DNA from: Alphaproteobacteria bacterium
GTDB lineage: Bacteria; Pseudomonadota; Alphaproteobacteria; Micropepsales; Micropepsaceae
DNA: 21,991 nt
Assembly (NCBI GenBank): GCA_947373775.1
Contig: CANBZE010000003.1
Span: forward strand, 1 to 21,991
Direction of reading: 5' to 3'
The notes beneath the pieces were generated by a model. The model was not told the origin of the DNA and searched no databases. It worked only from the letters and a program-made list of their open reading frames with translations. Of the stretch, positions 14,798 to 21,991 are shown in pieces (position 1 is the stretch's first letter; the number at the start of each line of letters is the position of its first letter). Made by a program: the position numbers and the translations under genes.

Positions 14798-16407
14798 GGC
14801 TGCGTCCTGTACAGCGGTGCCAGGCTGTCAATCTCGCGCGCCGTCTTGGCGGCATCCCAGCCCAGAGTGGCCGCCATCTGGGCGGCGACCTTTTCGGTCA
14901 CCGCGCGGCTGGGCGGGCCGAACTGGCCGATGCCGGTGCGCCGCATCACCATGTCTTCCAGGGTCAGCGCCATTTCCTCGCGCAAGGCGAAGCTGATTTG
15001 CGCCGGGGTGTCGCCGCCGCGTCCCAGCTTGACCAGGTCGGTCAGCCGCGCGCCCTTCAGGGCTTCAGGCAGACGCGCACCCAGCATGTGCGCCATGTGC
15101 CGCAAGGTGGAAATGCCGGGCCAGGTTTTCTGGAAGCCCTTCACCATCTCCTCGAACCGATCAAAGCGTCCGCCGGGAAGCGGCGTGGTAGCAGTGACGC
15201 AGCGCGCGGTCTTCTGCCCCAGCTTGGCAGCCAGCGCATCGGTAATGATCTCTGCCAGTTCGCGCGAGGTGGTCCATTTGCCGCCCAGCGCCGAGAACAC
15301 GCCATCCAGCGTACCTTCCTTGCCGTGATCCACCAGTTCGGAGCGGCGGCTGACATTGTAGCTGTCCTTGGAGCCGTCGCTGACAAGCGGCCGCAATCCC
15401 GCATAGAAGAATTCGACATTCTCCGTCGCCAGCGGCGCGGCAGGCAGGTATTTGCGGAAAGTGGCGAGGAAGCCTTCGATGTCGTCATCGCTGACCGCGA
15501 CGGTGGCGGGGTCGCCGGTGAAAGGCGTGTCGGTGGTGGCCAAAAGCGTATGGTCGCGCCAGGGCAGGGCGAACAGATGCCCGCTGCCGGCCTCGATGGT
15601 CAGCGCGGTTTTGCTGATCTGCGGCACCATCACATGGATGCCCTTGGAGCGGATCAGCTTGTGCGCGGCGGCCTCGCCAGTCGCCTGTTCCAGGAACAGG
15701 TCGGCCCAGGGCCCGGCCGCGACCAGCACGGTCTTTGCGCGAATGTCGAAACAGGTGCCGGCCATGGTTTCGTGCACGCTGCAGCCTTCGACCTTGCCGC
15801 CCCGCAAGATGAGGCGGTCGGCCGAAACATAATTGGCGATGGCCGCGCCATGGGCGTCGGCATCGATCAGGTTTTCCAGCGCAATGCGTTCGGGGCTGTA
15901 CATCTGGGCGTCGTGATATTCGAAGGCGCCTTCGAAGCCATCGCCTTCCAGCACCGGTTCGCGCGCCAGTGCCGTTTTCTTGTTGAGCCAGCGATGGCCG
16001 GGCAGGCGCTGTTTGGGGTCTTCCAGCCGGTTGCGGTCAAAGGACAGCAAATCATAGAGACTGAGCCCCGCCTTCAGCTTGAAGCGTTCGACCAGACCCG
16101 CACCATACAGCGGCAACAGGAAGGGCAGCGGCCGCACCAGATGCGGCGCCATGCGCATCAGGTTGCGGCGCTCGCGCAAGGATTCGCGCACCAGGCTGAT
16201 CTCGAAATTGCGCAGATAACGAAGCCCGCCATGCGCCAGCTTGGAATTGTGGGCGCTGGTGGCGGAGGCAAAGTCCCGCGCCTCGATCAGCGCCACTTTC
16301 AGGCCGCGCATCGCACAATCGCGCGCGGTGAAACAGCCGGTGGCGCCGCCGCCGATGATCAGGACGTCGAAGGTTTCGTTGGAGAGGCGATCAAGAGCGC
16401 GCTGCAT
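14794..16407 (-). CDS. glpD: FAD-dependent glycerol-3-phosphate dehydrogenase (GlpD family)
   Basis: A 537-residue flavoprotein that oxidises glycerol-3-phosphate to dihydroxyacetone phosphate and passes electrons to quinone at the inner membrane. The FAD Rossmann motif GGGATG is at 19-24 and the family signature NSKLAHGGLRYL is at 54-65. ALGGKWTT is at about 373-380, and an alpha-helical cap of the GlpD type forms the C-terminus. All expected active regions look intact, in contrast to the two genes that follow. No Shine-Dalgarno is visible before the ATG. It starts 35 bp after the rpmG stop and overlaps the kinase-like gene. Its product DHAP is the precursor used by alkyl-DHAP pathways, which fits the operon. 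A second role in glycerol catabolism is possible; no glpK or glpF is in the window. Confidence 0.9.
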   Translation of the reverse strand: MQRALDRLSNETFDVLIIGGGATGCFTARDCAMRGLKVALIEARDFASATSAHNSKLAHGGLRYLRNFEISLVRESLRERRNLMRMAPHLVRPLPFLLPLYGAGLVERFKLKAGLSLYDLLSFDRNRLEDPKQRLPGHRWLNKKTALAREPVLEGDGFEGAFEYHDAQMYSPERIALENLIDADAHGAAIANYVSADRLILRGGKVEGCSVHETMAGTCFDIRAKTVLVAAGPWADLFLEQATGEAAAHKLIRSKGIHVMVPQISKTALTIEAGSGHLFALPWRDHTLLATTDTPFTGDPATVAVSDDDIEGFLATFRKYLPAAPLATENVEFFYAGLRPLVSDGSKDSYNVSRRSELVDHGKEGTLDGVFSALGGKWTTSRELAEIITDALAAKLGQKTARCVTATTPLPGGRFDRFEEMVKGFQKTWPGISTLRHMAHMLGARLPEALKGARLTDLVKLGRGGDTPAQISFALREEMALTLEDMVMRRTGIGQFGPPSRAVTEKVAAQMAATLGWDAAKTAREIDSLAPLYRTQP

Positions 16408-16442
16408 GCGCGCGGGAGGCTACAGCCCAAATAAGCGAATGC

Positions 16443-16610
16443 CTACTTGATCTTGCCTTCCTTGAAGGTGACATGCTTGCGCAGCACCGGGTCGTACTTC
16501 TTGATCGAGAACTTCTCGGTCATGGTGCGGGTGTTCTTCTTGGTGACATAGAAAAAGCCGCTGTCGCTGTCGCTGTTGAGGCGGATTTTCGCGGTGGTGG
16601 GCTTCGCCAT
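16443..16610 (-). CDS. rpmG: 50S ribosomal protein L33
   Basis: A 55-residue basic protein of the large ribosomal subunit. The sequence [20 protein letters not shown], then YVTKKNTR and [15 protein letters not shown], is the bacterial L33 pattern at full length. It has no cysteines, so it is the zinc-free form, as is usual in alphaproteobacteria. GGAG eight bases before the ATG supports the start. It follows rnr on the same strand but has its own good promoter (16646-16675). No intrinsic terminator separates it from the glpD-type gene, so read-through into the lipid genes is possible. Confidence 0.97.
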   Translation of the reverse strand: MAKPTTAKIRLNSDSDSGFFYVTKKNTRTMTEKFSIKKYDPVLRKHVTFKEGKIK

Positions 16611-16645
16611 GACAAACTCCGGAAGGTACGTGTCGAGAGGCGCGG

Positions 16646-16675
16646 GTAATGGGGGATAAGCCCCCGTGCTGTCAA
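16646..16675 (-). promoter_or_regulatory. Promoter of rpmG, with a palindrome in the spacer
   Basis: On the minus strand a perfect TTGACA (16675-16670) is followed after 18 bp by CATTAC (16651-16646). The expected start near 16639 gives a leader of about 28 bases with the GGAG site. The spacer contains GGGGG / CCCCC arms (16651-16655 and 16661-16665) around five bases. Confidence 0.55.
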
Positions 16676-16680
16676 GTTTC

Positions 16681-16698
16681 GGGGCCTAGGACGGCCCC
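16681..16698 (-). terminator. Weak hairpin after rnr
   Basis: GGGGCC (16681-16686) and GGCCCC (16693-16698) can form a 6-bp GC stem 25 bases past the rnr stop. It is not followed by a U-run, so termination would be partial at best. Confidence 0.25.
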
Positions 16699-16722
16699 TC
16701 AACTGTCCCAAAAGGGCGGAAA

Positions 16723-18972
16723 TCAGCGCTTTTTGCCCCGAAAACGGTCCTTTCCGGGCCGCTTGGAGGGCTTGCCGGCCCCTCCCGCATGACGGGGTTT
16801 TCCGCCCGCGCGGGGAGACTCGTCCTCCGAACCCACCAGCGAAAACCGCAGGCCTCCGGTCAGGGGGGCGGCTTCCTGCAGCTTCACCGCCAGCGCATCG
16901 CCCATGCCATAGGTGACGCGGGTGCGCTGGCCGATCAGCGCCTGGCGCTTTTCGTCATGGTTGAAATAGTCGGCGCCCAGGCTGCGGATGGGGATCAAGC
17001 CTTCCGCGCCCGACTCCGCCAGGCGAACAAAAAGCCCGAAGCGGGTGACGCCGGTGACGCGAGCATCGAAGCTCTGACCGATACGGTCTTCCATGAAGGC
17101 GGCGACATAGCGGTCGGTGGAATCGCGTTCCGCCGCCATGGCGCGGCGCTCGGTCATGGTGATGTGCTCGGCGACGCCGCCCAATGCTGCCATTTCGCGG
17201 TCCGTCAGCCCGCCTTCGCCCAGATCGAACGCCCGGATCAGGGCGCGGTGCACGATCAGGTCGGCATAACGGCGGATGGGTGAGGTGAAGTGGGCATACT
17301 TGGCCAGGTTCAGGCCGAAGTGGCCGATATTGGCCGGATCGTAGATCGCCTGCGCCTGGGAACGCAGCACCACATCGTTCATCACCGCTTCGTTCGGCGT
17401 GCCCTTGGCGCCGGCCAGGATGCGGTTGAACACACCGGGCTGCACCACCTGGCCCTTGGCGAAGGTGATGTTGAGGGTGCGCAGGAAGTCGGAGAAGGCG
17501 AACAGCTTTTCCTTCGACGGTGTGTCGTGCACGCGGTAGATCAGCGGCGTGCGCGCCTTTTCCAGCGCCTCGGCGGCCGCGACATTGGCCAGCACCATGA
17601 ACTCTTCGATCAGCTTCATGGATTCCAGCCGGTCGCGATAGGCGATGGAGGCGACCTTGCCGTCCTCGCCCAGGATGACCCGGCGTTCCGGCAGGTCCAG
17701 GTTCAAGGGATCGCGTTTGCCGCGGGCGACACAAAGCGACTGATAGGCCTCCCACACATCGGCAAGCGTCTTCTTGACGATGCTCTCCATGCCGGCATGG
17801 GGATTGCCGTCGAACGCGGCCTGCGCCTGGGCATAGGTCAGTTTTGCGGCCGAGCGCATCACGGCGCGCAGGAAGGTGTGGCTTTTCTTGTGGCCGGAAC
17901 GATCGAACACCATGCGCGCCACCAAACAGGGGCGGTCCACGCCTTCGCGCAGCGAACACAGGTCCGCCGAAAGTTCTTCGGGCAGCATCGGCACCACCCG
18001 GTCGGGGAAATAGGCGCTGTTGCCACGCTTGAGCGCTTCCTTGTCCAGCACCGAGCCGGGGGTGACGTAATGGGCGACGTCGGCGATGGCGACCAGAATG
18101 ACATGGCCGCCGGAATTGGCGGGATCTTCATCGGCGCCGGCCCACACCGCATCGTCATGGTCGCGGGCGTCGGGCGGATCGATGGTTATCAGCGGGACGG
18201 CGCGCAGGTCGGTGCGTCCCTTGGGCGTGATGGGCTGGGCCGCCTTGGCTTCCTCGATCACCGCCGTGGGAAATTCCGTGGGGATGCCGTGATCGTGAAT
18301 GGCGATCAGGCTGATGGTCTTGGGCGAATCCATGGTGCCGATTCGCTCGACAACCTTGACGCGGGAAAAGCCGGCGATGCGGCCGCTGCGCGGTTCGGCC
18401 GCGACCAGTTCATTGTGCTTGGCACCGCCAAGATCGGCCTTGTCCAGCGCATATTCGGTGCGCTCCTTCTTGTTGATGGGCACCAGCCGCCAACCGGTGG
18501 CGGGCGCATCGCGCAGCACGCCGATCACCCGGGTGGAGGTTTCGCGGTCCAGCCGGCGGATGACGCGAGCCTCGTAGGCCTCGCCGCGTTTTTCCAGCCG
18601 CGCCAGCATCCGGTCGCCCAGTTTGGGCGCAGCCCCATCCTTGGGCGGGATGAGATAGATGGCGGGCGGGGCCTCGTTGCATTCCCAGGCCAGCGGTTTG
18701 GCCAGGGTTTCGCCATCGTCATCGGTGCCGGTGACTTCGACGATGCCCACTTCCGGCAATTCGCCATGCTTGGTGAAGCCGCGCTTGGGGCTGCCTTCGA
18801 TGGCGCCGTCGGCTTGCAGCTCTTTCAAGATGCGCTTGAGGACGATGCGGTCCGAGCCTTTGAGGCCCAGCTTCCTGGCCAAATCGCGCTTGTTCGCGCC
18901 CGTGGCCAGCAGTTCGAGCACGCGCGCCTTGTCGAGGGCTTGCGTGTTCTTGGGAGACTTATTCTTGTTCAA
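16723..18972 (-). CDS. rnr: Ribonuclease R
   Basis: A 749-residue 3'-to-5' exoribonuclease that degrades structured RNA. The order is the usual one: an N-terminal helix-turn-helix-like segment (about 17-65), cold-shock domains, the RNB catalytic domain with IDPPDARDHDD at 264-274 (Asp265, 271, 273 and 274 as metal ligands) and HFTSPIRRYADLIVHR further on, an S1 domain, and a Lys/Arg-rich tail. The start codon is TTG, five bases after the topA stop; AGGA overlaps that stop (TAGGA). A GTG at residue 18 is the alternative but would cut into the first domain. It is cotranscribed with topA, an order often seen in alphaproteobacteria. Confidence 0.96.
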   Translation of the reverse strand: MNKNKSPKNTQALDKARVLELLATGANKRDLARKLGLKGSDRIVLKRILKELQADGAIEGSPKRGFTKHGELPEVGIVEVTGTDDDGETLAKPLAWECNEAPPAIYLIPPKDGAAPKLGDRMLARLEKRGEAYEARVIRRLDRETSTRVIGVLRDAPATGWRLVPINKKERTEYALDKADLGGAKHNELVAAEPRSGRIAGFSRVKVVERIGTMDSPKTISLIAIHDHGIPTEFPTAVIEEAKAAQPITPKGRTDLRAVPLITIDPPDARDHDDAVWAGADEDPANSGGHVILVAIADVAHYVTPGSVLDKEALKRGNSAYFPDRVVPMLPEELSADLCSLREGVDRPCLVARMVFDRSGHKKSHTFLRAVMRSAAKLTYAQAQAAFDGNPHAGMESIVKKTLADVWEAYQSLCVARGKRDPLNLDLPERRVILGEDGKVASIAYRDRLESMKLIEEFMVLANVAAAEALEKARTPLIYRVHDTPSKEKLFAFSDFLRTLNITFAKGQVVQPGVFNRILAGAKGTPNEAVMNDVVLRSQAQAIYDPANIGHFGLNLAKYAHFTSPIRRYADLIVHRALIRAFDLGEGGLTDREMAALGGVAEHITMTERRAMAAERDSTDRYVAAFMEDRIGQSFDARVTGVTRFGLFVRLAESGAEGLIPIRSLGADYFNHDEKRQALIGQRTRVTYGMGDALAVKLQEAAPLTGGLRFSLVGSEDESPRAGGKPRHAGGAGKPSKRPGKDRFRGKKR

Positions 18973-18977
18973 TGTTC

Positions 18978-21644
18978 CTATTCGCCTGCCAGCTCGGGCG
19001 TTTTTGCCTTCGGCTTTGCCGCGGTTTTAGCCGGGGGCTTGGCAGCTTTCTTCTTGGTGGTTGTTTTCTTGGCGGCGGACTTCTTGTCCGCGCCGTTGGT
19101 TTTTTCGACTTTGGCTTTCGGCGCTTTCGCGACTTTCGCCGCCTTGGCAGGCTTCTTCTTTTTCTTGCCGCCCTTGGCCGCACGCTCGGCAATCAGCGCC
19201 AGCGCCTGTTCCATGGTGACGCTGTCCGGCTCCATGCCTTCATGCAGGGTGGCGTTGGTTTCGCCGTCGCTGACATAGGGACCGAACTTGCCCTTCAGCA
19301 CCTTGATCGGTTTGCCGTCCGGCGCCGCGCCCAGATCCTTGAGCGTCTGCGCGCCGCGGCGGCCCGGACCCTTGGCCTTTTTCTCGGCCAGCAAGGTCAC
19401 GGCATGGTTCAGGCCGATCTCGAACACGTCTTCGGGCGAGGGCAGCGAGGCATAGATGCCGTCATGGGCGACATAGGGCCCGAAGCGGCCGAAGTTGGCG
19501 CTGATCTTCTTGCCGTCTTCGGGATGCAGGCCCACTTCGCGCGGCAGCGCCAGCAGCTTCAGCGCCATTTCCAGGTCCACGTCAGCTTTGTCAGTGCCCT
19601 GGGGCAGGCCGCTGCGTTTGGGCTTTTCGCCTTCGCCGCGTTGGACGTAGGGTCCATAGCGCCCGGTGCGCAGGGTGATCTTCTCGCCGGTTGCGGGATC
19701 TTCGCCGATATCCTGCGGCCCGGCATCGCCTTCGCTGGCGCCCAGCTGCTTGGTGAAGCGGCATTCCGGATAGTTGGTGCAGCCGATGAAGGCGCCGAAC
19801 TTGCCCAGTTTCAGGTTCAGGCGGCCGCCTTCGCAGGACGGGCACTTGCGCGGGTCTACCCCGTCGGCGCCCGGCGGGAAGATGTGCGGCTCCAGCACCT
19901 TTTCCAGCTCGTCGATGACATGGGTGATGCGCAAATTCTTGGTCTCGCCCACCGTGGCGGAGAATTCGGTCCAGAAATCGCGCAACAATTGTTTCCAGTC
20001 CAGCTTGCCGTCCGAAACCGCATCCAGCTTCTCTTCCAGGTCGGCGGTGAAGTCATAGGCGACATAGCGCTTGAAGAAGCTGTTCAGGAAGGTGGTGACC
20101 AGCCGGCCCTTGTCTTCGGGCAGGAAGCGCTGGCGGTCCATCTTCACATAAGCGCGGTCGCGCAAGGTCGAGATGATCGAGGCATAGGTGGAAGGGCGGC
20201 CGATGCCCAGCTCTTCCAGCTTCTTGACCAGGCTGGCTTCGGAATAGCGCGGCGGCGGCTCGGTAAAGTGCTGCGCCGGGGTGACGGTTTCGACCTTGGT
20301 CTTGTCGCCGGCCGCGACCTTGGGCAGCTTGGAGCCGTCTTCGTCAGTGTCGTCATCCTGGCCTTCGAGGTACAAGGTCAGGAAGCCGTCGAATAACGTG
20401 ACGGTGCCGGTGGCGCGCAGAGTGATCTTGCCGTCGGCCGACAGCACATCCACGGTGGTGCGTTCCTGTTCGGCGCTTTCCATCTGGCTGGCGACGGCGC
20501 GCTTCCAGACCAGCTCATACAGCTTTGCGGAATCGGCATCGAGGTAACGCGCCACTTCTTCCGGCGTGCGTGAGAAGCTGGTGGGACGCACCGCTTCATG
20601 GGCTTCCTGGGCATTGGCGTTGTTGTTAGTATAGGCGCGGATGGAGCCGGGGACATAGCGGGCGCCATACTTCTTGCTGATGACCTCGCGGCATTCGTTG
20701 ATCGCCTCGCCCACCATGGTGATGCCGTCGGTACGCATATAGGTGATCAGGCCGGTGGTATCGCCGCCGATTTCCACGCCTTCGTATAGGCCTTGCGCGA
20801 TCTGCATGGTGCGCTTGGCATTGAAGCCCAGCTTGCGGCTGGCTTCCTGCTGCAGGGTCGAAGTCTTGAAGGGCGGTGAAGGATTGCGCTTGACCGGCTT
20901 GGCCTCGACGCTGCCGACCGAGAAAGACTGCGCGTTGATCGCGGTCACGGCGCGGGTCGCATCCGCTTCGTTGGTCAGCGACATTTTCTCGATCTTCTTG
21001 CCGTCCAGCTGGATCAGGCGGGCGGCGAAGTTGCCGCCGGGGGCGACCAGATCGGTGTCGATACTCCAATATTCCTGGGGCTTGAAGGCTTCGACTTCCT
21101 GTTCGCGCTCCACGATCAGGCGCAGGGCGACGGACTGGACCCGGCCGGCCGAGCGCGCGCCCGGCAGCTTGCGCCACAGCACGGGCGAAAGCGTGAAGCC
21201 GACGAGATAGTCGAGGGCTCGGCGGGCGAGATAGGCGTCCACCAGTTCCTGGTTGATCTGGCGCGGATGCTGGATGGCTTCCAGCACCGCGGTCTTGGTG
21301 ATGGCGTTGAACGCCACCCGCTCGACCGGCATGTCCTTGATCAGGTTCTTGCTGCGCAGCACTTCCAGGATGTGCCAGCTGATGGCCTCGCCCTCGCGGT
21401 CGGGGTCGGTGGCCAGGATCAGCTTGTCGGCGCCTTTCACGGCGGCGGCGATGTCCTTGATCTTGGAGGCGGCCCGGGCGTCCACGTCCCAGACCATGGA
21501 GAAATCGTCGTCCGGCTTGACCGATCCGTCCTTGGAGGGGAGGTCGCGGATATGCCCGAAGCTGGCCAGCACTTTATAATTGCTGCCCAGATACTTGTTG
21601 ATGGCTTTGACCTTGCCGGGGGACTCGACGATCAGGACATTCAT
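18978..21644 (-). CDS. topA: DNA topoisomerase I
   Basis: An 888-residue type IA topoisomerase that relaxes negative supercoils. The TOPRIM domain has Glu7 in IVESPGK and DPDREGE at 80-86. The nucleophile is Tyr302 in LITYMRTD. One four-cysteine zinc ribbon (KCPSC then CTNYPEC) lies at about 598-625, followed by three short KFGPYV-type repeats at roughly 665-810. The last 60 or so residues are a Lys/Ala/Pro-rich tail, probably for DNA contact, ending in PELAGE. There is a single zinc ribbon and a repeat-plus-basic-tail layout, unlike the E. coli enzyme. The ATG at 21644 lacks a clear Shine-Dalgarno but matches the family start. It heads topA-rnr and perhaps the genes beyond. Confidence 0.97.
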   Translation of the reverse strand: MNVLIVESPGKVKAINKYLGSNYKVLASFGHIRDLPSKDGSVKPDDDFSMVWDVDARAASKIKDIAAAVKGADKLILATDPDREGEAISWHILEVLRSKNLIKDMPVERVAFNAITKTAVLEAIQHPRQINQELVDAYLARRALDYLVGFTLSPVLWRKLPGARSAGRVQSVALRLIVEREQEVEAFKPQEYWSIDTDLVAPGGNFAARLIQLDGKKIEKMSLTNEADATRAVTAINAQSFSVGSVEAKPVKRNPSPPFKTSTLQQEASRKLGFNAKRTMQIAQGLYEGVEIGGDTTGLITYMRTDGITMVGEAINECREVISKKYGARYVPGSIRAYTNNNANAQEAHEAVRPTSFSRTPEEVARYLDADSAKLYELVWKRAVASQMESAEQERTTVDVLSADGKITLRATGTVTLFDGFLTLYLEGQDDDTDEDGSKLPKVAAGDKTKVETVTPAQHFTEPPPRYSEASLVKKLEELGIGRPSTYASIISTLRDRAYVKMDRQRFLPEDKGRLVTTFLNSFFKRYVAYDFTADLEEKLDAVSDGKLDWKQLLRDFWTEFSATVGETKNLRITHVIDELEKVLEPHIFPPGADGVDPRKCPSCEGGRLNLKLGKFGAFIGCTNYPECRFTKQLGASEGDAGPQDIGEDPATGEKITLRTGRYGPYVQRGEGEKPKRSGLPQGTDKADVDLEMALKLLALPREVGLHPEDGKKISANFGRFGPYVAHDGIYASLPSPEDVFEIGLNHAVTLLAEKKAKGPGRRGAQTLKDLGAAPDGKPIKVLKGKFGPYVSDGETNATLHEGMEPDSVTMEQALALIAERAAKGGKKKKKPAKAAKVAKAPKAKVEKTNGADKKSAAKKTTTKKKAAKPPAKTAAKPKAKTPELAGE

Positions 21645-21991
21645 CTAGGAAAAAGAACCTGTCAGGGGTGAAAGAGGGGCTTATCTGGGGTCTTCGCCGC
21701 ATTTCGCAAGTTTTGGAGCCGGTGGGGGCCGGCAAACGGGGCGGGACACTGGTCGAAGGAAAACCCCGCTGTCAACGCGCGGTGGCTGTATTTAAAACTT
21801 CCGGTTGTATTTATGGCGAGTACGCGCATGAATATAACCCATGGTTGTGCCCCCATGGGGCGCGACCCTATGGTTAAGCGTCTATTCCTTACGAAATGAT
21901 GATGACAGCCAGCCCGAAGGCGCGGTTTTGGGCAAGAATCCTGCCCAAAACCACGCTCTTCGTCTGTAAAATCAGATGGTTACCGTGAACC
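21645..21991. other. Stretch upstream of topA without a convincing gene
   Basis: About 350 bp. A perfect minus-strand TTGACA occurs at 21775-21770, about 125 bp before topA, but the matching -10 position is poor, so it is only a possible topA promoter. AT-rich patches lie at 21789-21836. CCCATGG and CCATGGG (21838-21844 and 21853-21859) form an inverted repeat with an 8-base loop. A minus-strand frame is open from the window edge to a TAA at 21889-21891, about 33 codons. It could be the tail of an upstream gene, but it contains a long perfect inverted repeat and no recognisable sequence. Confidence 0.5.
21924..21952. repeat. Perfect 11-bp inverted repeat
   Basis: GGTTTTGGGCA (21924-21934) and TGCCCAAAACC (21942-21952) are exact inverse complements around the 7-base loop AGAATCC, which contains a GANTC site. 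There is no U-run on either side. It might be a protein-binding palindrome, an unusual terminator for a gene beyond the window, or a dispersed repeat. Confidence 0.6.

Noticed and set aside
14998..16434. A plus-strand open frame of about 480 codons opposite the glycerol-3-phosphate dehydrogenase gene
   Set aside because: It is an antisense shadow of a well-supported gene, with no family motif and no ribosome-binding site.
17290..19278. A very long plus-strand open frame (about 660 codons) opposite rnr and the end of topA
   Set aside because: It is antisense to two clear genes in GC-rich sequence, where third-position bias keeps the opposite frame open. Its product shows no known domain and is repetitive in Gly, His and Gln.
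18972..20396. A plus-strand open frame of about 470 codons opposite topA
   Set aside because: It is an antisense shadow; the minus-strand frame carries all topoisomerase motifs.
21668..21877. A 69-codon plus-strand frame upstream of topA
   Set aside because: It has no ribosome-binding site, no domain and an unusual composition, and it overlaps an equally meaningless frame on the other strand.
21889..21990. Minus-strand open frame from the window edge, considered as the end of an upstream gene
   Set aside because: About 33 codons with no recognisable family and a perfect inverted repeat inside; too weak to list as a gene.

Overview
The window is a GC-rich bacterial chromosome segment, best read as an alphaproteobacterium. 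The evidence is the dnaA / rpsT / enoyl-CoA hydratase / mutM / ubiE / ubiB neighbourhood, coaBC-dut nearby, a cluster of GANTC (CcrM-type) sites upstream of dnaA, and sigma-70-like promoters with GC-tolerant -10 boxes. The exact order or family cannot be fixed from this stretch. No CRISPR array, tRNA, rRNA, transposase or phage gene is visible.

Layout. 1-2284 (minus): the 5' end of dnaA, a single-domain rhodanese, an AT-rich regulatory gap of about 470 bp, rpsT with its own promoter and terminator, and an enoyl-CoA hydratase. 2292-5487: mutM (minus) is divergent from the ubiE-ubiB ubiquinone pair (plus). 5470-7986: accessory-looking genes, namely a MATE exporter (minus), a glycerophosphodiester phosphodiesterase (plus) and a 63-residue membrane protein with a possible stress-sigma promoter (plus). 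8000-11214 (minus): the translationally coupled run coaBC-dut-Rrf2 regulator, then cysK, which is flanked by hairpin-rich repeats. 11340-12553 (plus): a small hypothetical protein and an HSL-family esterase. 12550-21644 (minus): topA-rnr-rpmG followed by a lipid-related set of glycerol-3-phosphate dehydrogenase, a diacylglycerol-kinase-like protein and an alkyl-DHAP-synthase-like protein. 21645-21991 holds no convincing gene.

How the genes fit together. Most are housekeeping: replication initiation, translation, DNA repair and nucleotide hygiene (mutM, dut), quinone and CoA synthesis, cysteine synthesis, DNA topology and RNA decay. Two places deserve attention. First, the glycerolipid set looks like a bacterial ether-lipid operon, but its alkyl-DHAP-synthase-like member appears to have lost, in frame, each of the loops that bind FAD and carry out catalysis. 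Its kinase-like neighbour has a rewritten nucleotide-binding loop, while the dehydrogenase looks intact. Second, the dnaA-rpsT gap combines three TGACG repeats at exactly 16-bp spacing over a promoter, five GANTC sites and an AT-rich stretch with a near-consensus DnaA box. It could be a cell-cycle control region or part of an origin.
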